Shown: positions 27,841-37,187, counted from the first letter of the stretch. The stretch: 64,000 nucleotides of DNA from Leptospiraceae bacterium (GCA_022402465.1 JAKRSH010000027.1:1-64000), one strand, 5' to 3'. A program made the numbers and translations. The notes: generated from the sequence alone by a model not told the origin.

Positions 27841-28647
27841 CTAGTCTAAATCTCTTATGATTGGATTGCCAGGTGGATTTACCGAAGACTTGGAAGAGTT
27901 TGTTGATTCGGTATCTATAAGTTCCACCTTCGGTTCTTCCGATTTACGATTCTTATATTTCAAATTAGGAAGTGATTTCATAGAAAATTGAAGCCACATT
28001 CTATTCTCATAATCTTTAACCTTAGCAAAGTTAAATTCATCAGAAGGTATAATGCGAATGGGATTGAAATTATTTCTTAATTGGATTTCTTGGATTACAG
28101 ACCACTCATAATAATTTTCTGTTTCTATACCAATCATATCCTGGTGAACCTCGCCGAATACAAGGTTCAATCCATCCTCATTTACAAAAACTAAAAAGCT
28201 TGTTCTATTATCTCTAGATACAACGCTTTTGATATCATTGAATTTTGATACAACTACCAAAACTTGATCTTCTCGGATCTTCGCAAGAGATATAATAATA
28301 TTTTGAATCAAATCATCTAACTCTTCTTTTGCGAAAACATAATAAATCATGTTTCCTACTGAACTTTCTTTCTTGAACTTTAGGTTACCTAAGGCTGCGA
28401 GAATTTCTTCCTTAGTGATAGACTTAATAGGATGATTGAGAGGTTGCTTGATGAGATCAGCGTCTTTCTTAGCTATTTCTTCTAGATCATAAGAATAATA
28501 TCCCGATTTAAAATCTCGGTAAAGAAGCTTTCTGGAAGTAATACCGGAAGCACAATGAGCAAGGCTGAATGCAAATATACAAACATGTAATAAATTTATG
28601 AAATATCTAAGATGATTTCGATTGCAGGAAAAAATTGTTTTAATCAT
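27841..28647 (-). CDS. Putative lipoprotein, 268 aa
   Basis: A hydrophobic leader ends in the lipobox SLAHC near residue 32, preceded by a rather long basic start. The mature part is beta-rich and unrecognised, with Asp/Lys-rich strands and a proline/serine tail. It overlaps the STAS-domain gene upstream by 8 bp, which indicates translational coupling and perhaps a shared role. No known family can be named. Confidence 0.6.
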   Translation of the reverse strand: MIKTIFSCNRNHLRYFINLLHVCIFAFSLAHCASGITSRKLLYRDFKSGYYSYDLEEIAKKDADLIKQPLNHPIKSITKEEILAALGNLKFKKESSVGNMIYYVFAKEELDDLIQNIIISLAKIREDQVLVVVSKFNDIKSVVSRDNRTSFLVFVNEDGLNLVFGEVHQDMIGIETENYYEWSVIQEIQLRNNFNPIRIIPSDEFNFAKVKDYENRMWLQFSMKSLPNLKYKNRKSEEPKVELIDTESTNSSKSSVNPPGNPIIRDLD

Positions 28648-29014
28648 TGTATTTACTCAAATATGGTTTAAATTCGGGAAACCTATCCCGAAAAGTGTCT
28701 AATTCAAGAGTCTCAAGAATATTCTGTAATCCAGAAAGCCTAAATACAGAGTATAAGGTCTTATTCAGATTGAATACAATAATATTTATGCCTTCTTCTT
28801 TTACTTTATTAGTGCACTTAATGATAGCTCCTATTCCAGAAGAGTCCATAAACCGAACTTCACCAAAATTAAGGCTTAAAGTTTTTACTGAAACTTTCTC
28901 ATCAACGAAAATTCTCTCAAACTCTATGTAAAACTCTCGTGAATTATCCATCATAATATCATCCATAATGGAAATTAGCAAATGATCATTTTCTAGGATA
29001 AATTCTACTAACAT
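28640..29014 (-). CDS. STAS-domain anti-sigma-factor antagonist-like protein
   Basis: A 124-aa single STAS domain. The hallmark RFMDSSGIGAIIKC (near residues 53-67) contains the serine that partner kinases phosphorylate in SpoIIAA/RsbV relatives. Such proteins take part in partner-switching control of sigma factors or other outputs. No anti-sigma kinase gene is adjacent; its only close partner is the overlapping lipoprotein gene. The N-terminus (from LVEFILENDHLL) fits the usual first strand, supporting the ATG at 29014. Confidence 0.8.
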   Translation of the reverse strand: MLVEFILENDHLLISIMDDIMMDNSREFYIEFERIFVDEKVSVKTLSLNFGEVRFMDSSGIGAIIKCTNKVKEEGINIIVFNLNKTLYSVFRLSGLQNILETLELDTFRDRFPEFKPYLSKYND

Positions 29015-29067
29015 GAGATATTTTCTAATACAAAACTTATTTAATAGGGGGAAAGTGTAAAGAAAAT

Positions 29068-29259
29068 CTATTCTATTATTAGTTCTAATTCTGCAGGTAG
29101 GAAAGAAATTTCATGTGGATAGCCTTCCTTGTCAAGGTAGGTTGTTAAAATGGAATCCGAATTCACTTCTTTAACTACGACAATTGAATTGGTATGGACG
29201 AATATACCTTTGTTTAAGAAGGTTCTTTTGAGAATTTTAGCCTTATCACCAGGTTTCAA
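29068..29259 (-). CDS. Small SH3-like hypothetical protein, 63 aa
   Basis: A compact beta-rich protein (KPGDKAKILKR, FVHTNSIVVVKEV, ILTTYLD) that looks like a small SH3/KOW-type barrel. The start overlaps the stop of the NifU-pentapeptide gene by 4 bp (ATGA), so the two are translated together. The function is not known; the coupling suggests a helper for the upstream protein. Confidence 0.6.
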   Translation of the reverse strand: MKPGDKAKILKRTFLNKGIFVHTNSIVVVKEVNSDSILTTYLDKEGYPHEISFLPAELELIIE

Positions 29260-30056
29260 ATAGCTGATTCCTCTTTCTGAAGGTAAACATCCTTACCTTC
29301 CTTCTTCATCACATCAAAGATTGCGATATTTTTCGGATCAACTCTAGTCCCAATATCGTAGATTGCATCTGTAAAGTCTGCTCCGTCTATCTTGGCACCG
29401 GTAAGTTTAGCCCAACGTAGATCCGCTCCTCTGAAATTAGCATTTTCTAAATTAGAACCATTTAAGAAGGCACCCCTGAGGTTAGCTCCCGAAAAATTTG
29501 CAGAAGAAAAATTAGAAGTCTGCAAGAATGCATTATGAAGATTTGCTCCAGAGAAATCTACGGAACTTAAGTCTTCCTTTTCGAGCATAACACTCGATAG
29601 ATTCACTCCCACTAAGTCGCCTCTCTCAGCAAGTGTAGCTAGAGCAAAAGCCTTGGTTATCCTTTTTTCAGGAGGGACACCTTGGCCAGTTTCGTGGTCT
29701 TTGATAGCCTTATGCAGGGCTTCGATAGCCGACTGGGGATAATTCTTTCTTCGTTCCGGAAATTCAAAGGACTTTTCTAGATCTTCTGTAGTAAGATTCT
29801 TAATTTCATCAATGGTTAAACCCTTGGCTACCTCGCAGGCAATAGCCAAGGCAACAATGCCAAATCCACAACCAGTAGTCGTGTAACTTGCATCTACAAC
29901 AGTCTGAGATTCATCCATCTTTAGATAAATTCTGTATCCATCACCGCAACCAGTGTTTCTATAATAAGAAACTACAGTTGCATCTTCCATCTCGCGATAG
30001 TTCAATCTTTGGTCGTTAATTTCTTTGTACTTATCGAAATCCATGACTTTGTTCAT
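29256..30056 (-). CDS. NifU-like scaffold domain fused to pentapeptide repeats
   Basis: Residues about 10-125 follow the NifU/IscU iron-sulfur scaffold layout: NTGCGDG with C37, TTGCGFGIVALAIACE with C63 (and C74), then KGLTIDEI. The third ligand Cys of IscU, expected near residue 106 before the SAIEAL helix, is absent (NYPQSAIEAL). Residues about 150-250 are a right-handed pentapeptide-repeat helix of A(D/N)LXX units such as SGANLRGAF, ENANFRGADL and DGADF. Known: both domains separately. Inferred: a cluster-binding or protein-binding adaptor rather than a standard assembly scaffold. No other Isc or Suf gene is nearby. Confidence 0.8.
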   Translation of the reverse strand: MNKVMDFDKYKEINDQRLNYREMEDATVVSYYRNTGCGDGYRIYLKMDESQTVVDASYTTTGCGFGIVALAIACEVAKGLTIDEIKNLTTEDLEKSFEFPERRKNYPQSAIEALHKAIKDHETGQGVPPEKRITKAFALATLAERGDLVGVNLSSVMLEKEDLSSVDFSGANLHNAFLQTSNFSSANFSGANLRGAFLNGSNLENANFRGADLRWAKLTGAKIDGADFTDAIYDIGTRVDPKNIAIFDVMKKEGKDVYLQKEESAI

Positions 30057-30137
30057 AGAATACCTACCAAATTTTGATTTTTAGAAAGAAAAAAGACTTC
30101 AAACAAACAAACATTATTCTTCAAAAGGATCAAAAAC

Positions 30138-30338
30138 TTATTTCATTTTGTATTTTTTCTTAAATTTATCAACTCTTCCTGCTGTATCTAGAATTTTAGA
30201 TTTACCAGTGAAGAAGGGATGACAATTCGAACAAATCTCAACAGAGATATCACCTGCTGTTGATCTTGTTTCATAGACTGCTCCACATGCACATTTGATT
30301 TTTGCTGGGATATATTTTGGATGAATAGCTGTCTTCAT
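30138..30338 (-). CDS. rpmE: 50S ribosomal protein L31 (zinc-binding form)
   Basis: A 66-aa L31 with the four-Cys zinc motif of the C+ type: CACG near residues 16-19 and [10 protein letters not shown] near 36-45, followed by [10 protein letters not shown]. Part of the large ribosomal subunit. It lies 22 bp downstream of rho on the same strand, a common rho-rpmE order. Presence of the cysteines suggests it is the zinc-replete paralogue. Confidence 0.95.
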   Translation of the reverse strand: MKTAIHPKYIPAKIKCACGAVYETRSTAGDISVEICSNCHPFFTGKSKILDTAGRVDKFKKKYKMK

Positions 30339-30360
30339 ATTTCTTTCCTAGTTGTTAGAC

Positions 30361-31752
30361 TCAATTCGTGTTCATACTGCCAAGAAAAGCTTCATTGGTC
30401 TTTGTAACACGCATCTTTTCGATCAATAATTCCATGCTTTCGGTGATACTCATAGGAGAAAGTACTTTTCGAAGAACGAAAACTTTCTGTAAAATATCCG
30501 CAGGAAGTAGCAATTCTTCCTTACGCGTACCAGATTTATTGAAGTCAATTGCTGGGAAAATTCTCTTATCCGATAGCTTTCTATCCAAGTGGATTTCCAT
30601 ATTACCGGTTCCCTTGAATTCTTCAAAAATCACCTCATCCATTCTAGAACCAGTATCAACCAATGCAGTTGCAATAATGGTTAAAGAACCACCTTCTTCT
30701 ATATTTCTTGCAGCACCAAAAAATCTTTTTGGCTTGTGGAGCGCATTCGAGTCTACCCCTCCTGAAAGAATCTTCCCCGAAGTTGGGATGACTTGGTTGT
30801 AGGCTCTGGCAAGTCTTGTGATAGAATCCAAAAGTATAACTACATCCTTTTCGTGTTCCACCAACCTTTTTGCCTTTTCAATTACCATTTCAGCTACTTG
30901 AACGTGTCTTTGTGCAGGCTCATCAAAGGTAGAACTTACAACCTCACCTTTTACATTCCTTGCCATATCAGTTACTTCTTCTGGACGTTCGTCAATGAGA
31001 AGAACAATGAGCATTACTTCTGGGTGATTTTTGGTGATGGCATTTGCAATATTTTGCATTAGGACTGTCTTACCAGTTCTAGGTGGAGCAACAATCAAGG
31101 CACGTTGCCCAAATCCTATGGGGCACATTAAATCTATGATTCTTGTATCCAAATGGGAAGGATCAAATTCCATTTGGAATTTTTCCATAGGATAGAGTGG
31201 TGTTAAGTTATCAAAGAGAGCTCTTTTTTGAGCCTGGTCAACTGGATACCCATTGATAGTCTCAACTCTAAGCATAGCAAAGAAGCGTTCTGCTTCTTTG
31301 GGAGGGCGGATCAGTCCTGTGATTGTATCACCAGTTCGTAAGCCAAAAAGCTTAATTTGAGATGGAGAAACATAGATATCATCTGGTCCTGGCACATAAT
31401 TGTAATCAGGTGAACGTAAGAAACCATATCCCTCAGGAAGTTTCTCCATAACACCTGCTGCGTGAACCTGTCCATCTTTTTCTGTTTGAGCTTGTAATAT
31501 AGCAAAAATAAGATTCTGTTTCTTGAGGCCATGTGTATTCTCAACGCCGAGATTCTTAGCAATCTCAGTCATTTCATGAATAGGTTTTTTCTTGAGTTCT
31601 ACAATATCAATAGGATCGGGAATGGGACCATCGAAGGATTTTTTGCGTTTTTTGTTTCGGTGGGGAGAGGTGTCATTGGTTTCGTTTTCTATGGTAGAAA
31701 CACCGTTGGATACAGATTCTTCTTGTTCTAATAAATCGTTTTTATTCTTCAC
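30361..31752 (-). CDS. rho: Transcription termination factor Rho
   Basis: Hexameric RNA helicase that ends transcription. An acidic/basic N-terminal extension (residues 1-45) precedes the Rho N-terminal domain ([19 protein letters not shown]) and the RNA-binding cold-shock-like domain ([28 protein letters not shown] split by turns). The ATPase domain has Walker [21 protein letters not shown] and the Q-loop [12 protein letters not shown]. At 463 aa it is normal. The start is GTG at 31752; a promoter-like element lies about 100 bp upstream. Confidence 0.96.
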   Translation of the reverse strand: MKNKNDLLEQEESVSNGVSTIENETNDTSPHRNKKRKKSFDGPIPDPIDIVELKKKPIHEMTEIAKNLGVENTHGLKKQNLIFAILQAQTEKDGQVHAAGVMEKLPEGYGFLRSPDYNYVPGPDDIYVSPSQIKLFGLRTGDTITGLIRPPKEAERFFAMLRVETINGYPVDQAQKRALFDNLTPLYPMEKFQMEFDPSHLDTRIIDLMCPIGFGQRALIVAPPRTGKTVLMQNIANAITKNHPEVMLIVLLIDERPEEVTDMARNVKGEVVSSTFDEPAQRHVQVAEMVIEKAKRLVEHEKDVVILLDSITRLARAYNQVIPTSGKILSGGVDSNALHKPKRFFGAARNIEEGGSLTIIATALVDTGSRMDEVIFEEFKGTGNMEIHLDRKLSDKRIFPAIDFNKSGTRKEELLLPADILQKVFVLRKVLSPMSITESMELLIEKMRVTKTNEAFLGSMNTN

Positions 31753-31846
31753 ATTTTCACTCGTAAGGATTTTGTTTTCGGAAATTCAGGATGTCCTGTG
31801 GATAAGATAAAGGGGTAGAACCAAATGAATTAGCTCTTAACCTCAA

Positions 31847-31873
31847 AATCTACAAAGAGCCCTGCTTTGTCAA
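31847..31873 (-). promoter_or_regulatory. Candidate promoter of rho
   Basis: On the minus strand TTGACA (31873-31868) and TAGATT (31852-31847) are separated by 15 bp. The spacing is short, so this is only a fair match to a sigma-70 promoter. It leaves about 95 nt of leader before the GTG start of rho, room for the self-regulation known for rho in other bacteria. Confidence 0.4.
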
Positions 31874-31890
31874 GGGTTTAATACCTTTTT

Positions 31891-33126
31891 TTAGGATTTT
31901 TTACCCTTAGATCCTGTTTGCTTGGTCTTTTTTTTACTAGTATTCTTCTTGGAAAGAGGCTTAGCCTTAGCCTTGCTTTTTGTGGGAGTCTTAGGATTTG
32001 TCTTGGTTTTTAGTTTGGAACTAGATTTTTCTTGGATCTTAGTACGACTCTCAGTCGCCTTTTGACTCTTCTCTGGATTGGGGCTAGAACTTCTCTTTCT
32101 AGGGACTGGAGTTTGCTTCTTGTCTTGAAATCTTTTATCAATATCCAGAAAGCGAATACGATTCTGTAGAGTAGACCTAGGTACTCCTAATTCATGAGCG
32201 GTATGAGAAACATTTCTTTTATTGCGCAATAGGCTTTGGTAGATGTAATAACTCTCTGTTTCTTTCAGAACCAATTCTATAGGTAGCTTATTTGCAAGTG
32301 CTTCCTCTAAGGAAGGAAATACAATACCTTCAGAATTGGAATCTTGGATGGATTGTTTCAATAAGATAAAATGGTAAAGATAGCCCACTAATTTGTCGGA
32401 TTGGGTAAGGGAAACTACTCTCACCATATATCCAATTTTCGCAAGGATAGTTTGGAGAACTCGACCATTCTCTTGGCTTGCATTCATGTCTAGGTTATTA
32501 GCTTTGAGAAAGGATGCAAAAAGATCCTTATTTAAATCTCGCAAATATCTCTCGGCAAAGGAGACAGAATCTCTAAAGAATTGTTGGCTTAAGATTTCCT
32601 TCTCAAAACGATCATTGTAAAATACAGAATTACCCTCTAGGTCAGTTGCAAATAAGGGATCACTAAAACTTTCTAGAATCAGTTGAGTAAACCACTGCAC
32701 TGGATTTTTAGATTTCTTATTTTCTTCCTTAGCGGTAGAATTGGAATTTTCTAGATTTTCACTACTCTCATTTTCAATATTAGAAATTCCATCACTAACA
32801 CTATGGGAAGATTTGCTTCCAACTAATTTCGTATATTCGGCAAGAAGACGAGGTTTGTCCCAAGATTCAAAACGTAATCCTTGGTTATCTATGACGGGAA
32901 TTTTGCTATGAGTATTAAAATAAGAAAGTAGATTCTCTGAGATATCAAGCTCTATCAGTTCATGAGGAATTTCTTCGATATCTAGTGATGATCTTGCAAG
33001 ATCCGCCATTTCAATTTGGAGTTTTTCTTTGGATAAGAAACCAAGTAAACTCTTGTCTTCCGCAAGAACAGGAAGGTGGCTTGCTGGAGAGAGCATAAAG
33101 TGCTTATAAAGTGAGGCAAAGCGCAT
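31891..33126 (-). CDS. PAS/Fis-type regulator with lysine-rich tail
   Basis: A 411-aa protein with an N-terminal CBS-like region (PVLAEDKSLLGFLSKEKL), a PAS-like sensor domain at about residues 145-275 (SFSDPLFATDLEGNSVFYN) and a Fis-type helix-turn-helix at about 290-333 (RNVSHTAHELGVPRSTLQNRI). Residues 334-411 are low-complexity Lys/Ser/Thr/Pro, like the tail of histone H1 or of Hc-type proteins. There is no AAA+ domain, unlike NtrC regulators. Inferred: a DNA-binding regulator whose basic tail strengthens or condenses DNA. It is transcribed alone. Confidence 0.7.
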   Translation of the reverse strand: MRFASLYKHFMLSPASHLPVLAEDKSLLGFLSKEKLQIEMADLARSSLDIEEIPHELIELDISENLLSYFNTHSKIPVIDNQGLRFESWDKPRLLAEYTKLVGSKSSHSVSDGISNIENESSENLENSNSTAKEENKKSKNPVQWFTQLILESFSDPLFATDLEGNSVFYNDRFEKEILSQQFFRDSVSFAERYLRDLNKDLFASFLKANNLDMNASQENGRVLQTILAKIGYMVRVVSLTQSDKLVGYLYHFILLKQSIQDSNSEGIVFPSLEEALANKLPIELVLKETESYYIYQSLLRNKRNVSHTAHELGVPRSTLQNRIRFLDIDKRFQDKKQTPVPRKRSSSPNPEKSQKATESRTKIQEKSSSKLKTKTNPKTPTKSKAKAKPLSKKNTSKKKTKQTGSKGKKS

Positions 33127-33180
33127 TTGTTGTCCCAGTTTTTGGGAATGCTAAGTAAGAGTAAAGAGTTTTTAAGAAAA

Positions 33181-33885
33181 TCAGTCTTTCAAATTTTCAA
33201 GACTTGAGCTGTTGGTATTTTTAGTTTGCGTTGATTTGTGGATAAGCTCCGGATCATTTTCTGAAGGAAAATTAGAAATCATAGGTGAGTTTGGAAGATC
33301 TTTCTTAATCCAGTATTGGTAGGTTGCTACACTATCAGTTGGCAAAGAAAAATTATATTCGTAAAATGTATGAAAGCTATAAACTATAGATCTTTTGAAA
33401 GAATACAAGGCTAAGGTTGGGTTATTCATTCTGTGGTATTTCAGTCCCTGCTCCTTTTCCTTTTTCGCCATATCAAAATATCTTTGGCTTCTTTCTCTTC
33501 GAGAAATATCCAGTTTGTCTGCTGCATTTCTATTCATTACGATTTCTCTAGAGAGTACTTCAATTAAATCTTGGGCTTTTTCTTCTAACTTGTCTGAGTA
33601 ACTCATTTGGAGCAGATGAAGATCACCTTCTAGGTAGTTCATGATTTTTGCTTGTTCAGTTCCTGTCTTTTCTCTATAAGCAGAATCTGATTTGAATTGG
33701 ATTTCCTGTATTCTTTGGTTAAAATTTTCGAGGTTCCAACCACTCATTGCGCTATCAATTTCCTTTAGAATTTTTATTCGGGAATCTAAAGTTTTCTTTC
33801 TTTCTCTCAGTGATACAGTCGTTCCTGCAAACAAAAGGTTAGGAAGCAGAGCTGAAAGAATTAAGAAAGAAATGATTTTATTCAT
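33181..33885 (-). CDS. Secreted helical protein of unknown function
   Basis: I place the start at 33885 (MNKIISFLILSALLPNLLFA), which gives a signal peptide cleaved after LFA; the longer frame to 33990 adds an unlikely extension through the upstream gene. The mature chain is helical with TPR-like spacing (AKKEKEQGLKYHRMNNPTLA then LYSFKRSIVYSF). It overlaps the end of the gene 33878-34852 by 8 bp, so they form a two-gene unit. It shows the same layout as 42498-43250. No family function is known. Confidence 0.65.
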   Translation of the reverse strand: MNKIISFLILSALLPNLLFAGTTVSLRERKKTLDSRIKILKEIDSAMSGWNLENFNQRIQEIQFKSDSAYREKTGTEQAKIMNYLEGDLHLLQMSYSDKLEEKAQDLIEVLSREIVMNRNAADKLDISRRERSQRYFDMAKKEKEQGLKYHRMNNPTLALYSFKRSIVYSFHTFYEYNFSLPTDSVATYQYWIKKDLPNSPMISNFPSENDPELIHKSTQTKNTNSSSLENLKD

Positions 33886-34852
33886 AGATCGCATTTCCTT
33901 GGGAATCAAATTTGGGTTTAGCAGGAAACTTTTCTTTATCAAGAGAATCTGTTTCTTTGATATCGAAATTGGATTCAAACAATAGATCAATTCTTCGATC
34001 AGTTATAATTCCATAATTATCATCATGTTGTTCAAAGAGATCAAGTGCTTGCCCACTTGGATTAGCTGGAGGAATAATTGTTCTCTCCATTCTTTTATTA
34101 TCTATATAATTCGAAATAGTAGCTTTGACCTTTTCATAGTTAGGTTCTTTTTCTTCTGCCCTGGCTTCTTTTAGATCATCCAAGGACCAATATTTGTATT
34201 CAGCCTTATCTTCATCAGGAGTCTTAGATGCAAGAATAGCGAGTATCCCGAATCTTTTACCTCGGCGAAGTATAGTAATACCTTCTGAGTAGAGTAAAAT
34301 TTTATATCGATATTGATAAGGAGATGAATTTTTGCCCATGAGAAGTTTATCTTCACCAGTTCTTAAATCTCGAAATCCCAGCCTAAGCAAGGCCTTAGCA
34401 ACAGAATCATCTGACCGAATGATAGAAGGTGCAGCTGATTCTAAGATTGCCCTAGTATCTTCCAAATACTTTTGAATAGCAAACTCATAGCCGTCTTTCA
34501 TTTTTGCTTGGGCTTCCCTCAACTGACGAAATGCCATAGAATAATTACTTTGCAAATACCACATGTTTCCATTGAAATCCAATTGGTTAATGCCTTTTAT
34601 AATTTTATAATATTCGTTATTTAGATTTTTACCAGATTGATTTTTAGGATCGCTTGGTTGACTTGCTGTCTTAGTTTCTTGCTCATCTTGGGGAGGAGCC
34701 GCATTACTTAAGGCAATATTTAGAAAGGAAAGGTTCTTTTTATTCTCATCAATCAAAATACCAAGATTGGATTGGTCTGGAGATACTGCTCCCAAATGGG
34801 AGAGTTGCACCAAGACGATGAGGGAAATAAGGATGATACGATTTGTGCCCAT
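33878..34852 (-). CDS. Secreted hypothetical protein, 324 aa
   Basis: Signal peptide at residues 1-22 (ends LGAVS). The mature part begins with a polar linker (PPQDEQETKTASQPSD) and continues with long helices (FRQLREAQAKMKDGYEFAIQ and RLGFRDLRTGEDKLLMGKN) and a YRYKILLYSEGITILRRGKR segment like the second helical half of the neighbouring paralogue. The C-terminus is acidic. It is the first gene of a unit with 33181-33885. The role is unknown; periplasmic binding or envelope function is only a guess. Confidence 0.6.
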   Translation of the reverse strand: MGTNRIILISLIVLVQLSHLGAVSPDQSNLGILIDENKKNLSFLNIALSNAAPPQDEQETKTASQPSDPKNQSGKNLNNEYYKIIKGINQLDFNGNMWYLQSNYSMAFRQLREAQAKMKDGYEFAIQKYLEDTRAILESAAPSIIRSDDSVAKALLRLGFRDLRTGEDKLLMGKNSSPYQYRYKILLYSEGITILRRGKRFGILAILASKTPDEDKAEYKYWSLDDLKEARAEEKEPNYEKVKATISNYIDNKRMERTIIPPANPSGQALDLFEQHDDNYGIITDRRIDLLFESNFDIKETDSLDKEKFPAKPKFDSQGNAIYE

Positions 34853-34903
34853 AATGACTCCATATTTCCCATCGGTCGTTGTGAAAAATTGCCTAAGAAC
34901 TTT

Positions 34904-36133
34904 TTAACTGAGCTTTTTTATCCTCAAGATAGCCTCTTCCACATCTTCTCTTTTGCCAAAAGCACTCAATCGAAAATATCCTTCCCCGGATGGACCAAAA
35001 CCAGATCCTGGTGTTCCTACAATTTGAGCTTCTCTAAGTAGAAAGTCAAAAAATTCCCAAGAAGTCTTACCTTCGGGAGTCTTTAGCCAAATGTATGGTG
35101 CATTGGTTCCACCGTACGTTTTATACCCTGCCTCATCCAAACCTTTCTTGATCAGAGAAGCATTCTTCATATAGTAGGCAATTGATTCTTGGATTTCTTT
35201 CTTGCCTTCAGGTAAATAACAAGCCTCCGCTGCCTTTTGGGTTACATAGGATACACCATTGAATTTTGTAGTATGTCGACGATTCCAAAGGGAATGGAAA
35301 CTTACCTCTTCTCCCTGAGTGGTTTTTCCTTTTAACTCCTTAGGGATTACTATGTAAGCACATCGAATTCCAGTAAAACCTGCGGTTTTCGAAAATGAGC
35401 GAAACTCAATCGCTACTTCTCTTGCTCCCGGAATTTCATAAATGGATCTTGGAACCGATTCATCTTGGATAAATGCTTCGTAGGCTGCATCGAAGAAAAT
35501 AATACTTTGATTCTTCTTAGCATAAGTAACCCATTCCGTGAGCTTTTCTTTGCTTGCTACCATTCCGGTTGGATTGTTGGGATAACAAAGATAGATAATA
35601 TCTGGTCTTTCTTTAGGTAGTTCTGGTTGGAAATTATTTTCCGCAGTACAGGGCATATAGATAATGTTTTGGTATCTACCATCACTACCAGCCTCTCCTG
35701 TTCTTCCTGCCATAACGTTTGTATCAACGTAAACGGGATAAACAGGATCTGTGACTGCAATCTTAGAATCTATGGCAAAAATTTCTTGGATATTTCCACT
35801 ATCACATTTGGATCCATCAGAAACAAAAACTTCGTCTGCTGAAATTTGAATTCCTCGGGCTTGGAAATCATTTTCCACAATTTTATTCACAAGAAAATCA
35901 TAACCTTGCTCTGGACCATAACCATGAAAACCAGAAGAGGTTCCCATATCATCAGCAGCAGATTTCATTGCATTTACAATTGATTTAGGAAGAGGAAGAG
36001 TTACATCACCGATTCCCAATCGAATGATTCTTTGTCCTGGGTGTGCGTCTGAATACGCTTTTACTCTTCTTCCGATTTCTGGAAATAAATATCCAGCTTT
36101 GAGTTTTAGATAATTTTCATTGATAAGAGCCAT
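34904..36133 (-). CDS. dapL: LL-diaminopimelate aminotransferase
   Basis: Converts tetrahydrodipicolinate directly to LL-diaminopimelate in one step with glutamate, the DapL bypass used by Chlamydia, Leptospira and plants. Signatures: [26 protein letters not shown], the substrate/PLP residues [16 protein letters not shown], and the PLP lysine in [16 protein letters not shown]. At 409 aa it is family length, and the N-terminal [19 protein letters not shown] is diagnostic. With lysA it explains lysine and meso-DAP supply for peptidoglycan. Confidence 0.95.
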   Translation of the reverse strand: MALINENYLKLKAGYLFPEIGRRVKAYSDAHPGQRIIRLGIGDVTLPLPKSIVNAMKSAADDMGTSSGFHGYGPEQGYDFLVNKIVENDFQARGIQISADEVFVSDGSKCDSGNIQEIFAIDSKIAVTDPVYPVYVDTNVMAGRTGEAGSDGRYQNIIYMPCTAENNFQPELPKERPDIIYLCYPNNPTGMVASKEKLTEWVTYAKKNQSIIFFDAAYEAFIQDESVPRSIYEIPGAREVAIEFRSFSKTAGFTGIRCAYIVIPKELKGKTTQGEEVSFHSLWNRRHTTKFNGVSYVTQKAAEACYLPEGKKEIQESIAYYMKNASLIKKGLDEAGYKTYGGTNAPYIWLKTPEGKTSWEFFDFLLREAQIVGTPGSGFGPSGEGYFRLSAFGKREDVEEAILRIKKLS

Positions 36134-36232
36134 GCTTCTTTCCTAATTCTAAACTAAGGATCCACTGCTATAAAACACAGCGGTCGATTACCAGAAAATC
36201 AAAAAAGCATGGAAAATACAGCGAAAATTTAT

Positions 36233-37018
36233 CTATCCCTTATTCATCAAAGCAGCAATTCTTCTGATAAGAAATCGAGGAGTAATTCTTGGAGACTGTG
36301 CTAACAAGGAATTGAGAAATCCTGGAATCGCTATCGCTTTATTTTTTTCAAAAGCATGGTATCCAACTTGGGCTACAAATTCTGCAGTCGCTAATAAAAA
36401 TTCATTTTTCAATAGATTGTTATCATTCATATCAGCTCGATCAAAGAATTCTGTTTTAGTCGGTCCTGGACAAAGGCAGGTGACATGAATCTTTTGAGAT
36501 TTCAATTCATGGTGAAGTCCTTCGGAAAGACTTAGAACGTAAGCTTTAGTAGCGTAATAATTGGACATGTAAGGGCCCGCTTGAAAGGCTGCAGTGGATG
36601 CTACGTTTAGAATACCTTTTACTTTAACATCACTATTATGCATACCAGGAAGAAGTAAATGCGAAAGTTCAGTGAGTGCTACTATATTGAGATGAACCAT
36701 CTCTGATTCGTCAGAATATTTATTCTTGGAAAATTCTCCATTCACTCCAAATCCTGCATTATTAACAAGAACATCGATATTGATTTTTTTTTTAGACAGA
36801 GTGACGTAAAGGCTTTTCGCAGAACCTGGTTTAGAAAGATCAATCGCTATTGGCTCTACTTTAATTTCATATTTATTCTTCCACTCTTTGGCTATAGCAT
36901 CTAGCTTAGCTTTGTTCCTTGCAACAAGAACCAAGTTTGACCCATCTTCCGCAAAGAGTTTAGCGATTTCTTTACCAATTCCAAGACTAGCACCGGTGAT
37001 TAATACTGTTCGATTCAT
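36233..37018 (-). CDS. Short-chain dehydrogenase/reductase
   Basis: A 261-aa classical SDR: the NAD(P)-binding motif TGASLGIG at residues 7-14, the structural NNAG near 86, the catalytic Ser in VASTAAFQAG and YxxxK in YYATK. It resembles the DltE/YqjQ-type short-chain reductases; the substrate is unknown. It is divergent from the flavodoxin-fold oxidoreductase gene at 37188, and the shared 169-bp intergenic region contains palindromes that may be a regulator site. Confidence 0.85.
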   Translation of the reverse strand: MNRTVLITGASLGIGKEIAKLFAEDGSNLVLVARNKAKLDAIAKEWKNKYEIKVEPIAIDLSKPGSAKSLYVTLSKKKINIDVLVNNAGFGVNGEFSKNKYSDESEMVHLNIVALTELSHLLLPGMHNSDVKVKGILNVASTAAFQAGPYMSNYYATKAYVLSLSEGLHHELKSQKIHVTCLCPGPTKTEFFDRADMNDNNLLKNEFLLATAEFVAQVGYHAFEKNKAIAIPGFLNSLLAQSPRITPRFLIRRIAALMNKG

Positions 37019-37120
37019 AATTTCTCCAAATAGAATTTAATTCTAGGCAAAATTCCCTTCATGTCTATCGAAATTTATTTCAGTAAAATATTTTCTTTAC
37101 AAAAAATTATATCTAATAGT

Positions 37121-37137
37121 TATATCTAAAAGATATA
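37121..37137. promoter_or_regulatory. Perfect palindrome between divergent oxidoreductase genes
   Basis: TATATCT-AAA-AGATATA is a perfect 17-bp inverted repeat. Its left half TATATCTAA also occurs as a direct copy at 37108-37116. It lies just upstream of the -35 element of the rightward promoter, a good position for an operator. The PadR-type gene at 38745-39284 is the obvious candidate ligand; other regulators are possible. Confidence 0.45.
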
Positions 37138-37140
37138 CTT

Positions 37141-37170
37141 TTGAATCAATCTTGATTTTGAAAGTATATA
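37141..37170 (+). promoter_or_regulatory. Candidate promoter of the 37188 gene
   Basis: TTGAAT (37141-37146) and TATATA (37165-37170) are 18 bp apart, close to sigma-70 consensus. A second inverted repeat, ATATACTT at 37133-37140 and AAGTATAT at 37162-37169, covers this promoter, so binding there would block RNA polymerase. Confidence 0.5.
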
Positions 37171-37187
37171 CACTTTAAGGAAATATT

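Noticed and set aside
30368-31731. Plus-strand ORFs opposite rho (e.g. 30368-30802, 30793-31062)
   Set aside because: They are antisense to a conserved gene, with no ribosome sites and no recognisable domains.
33886-33990. Longer N-terminus for the gene ending at 33181
   Set aside because: It would run through the upstream gene and hide a clean signal peptide that starts at 33885.
36150-36190. Hairpin CCACTG/CAGCGG before dapL
   Set aside because: It has a mismatch and no T run; not distinguishable from chance.
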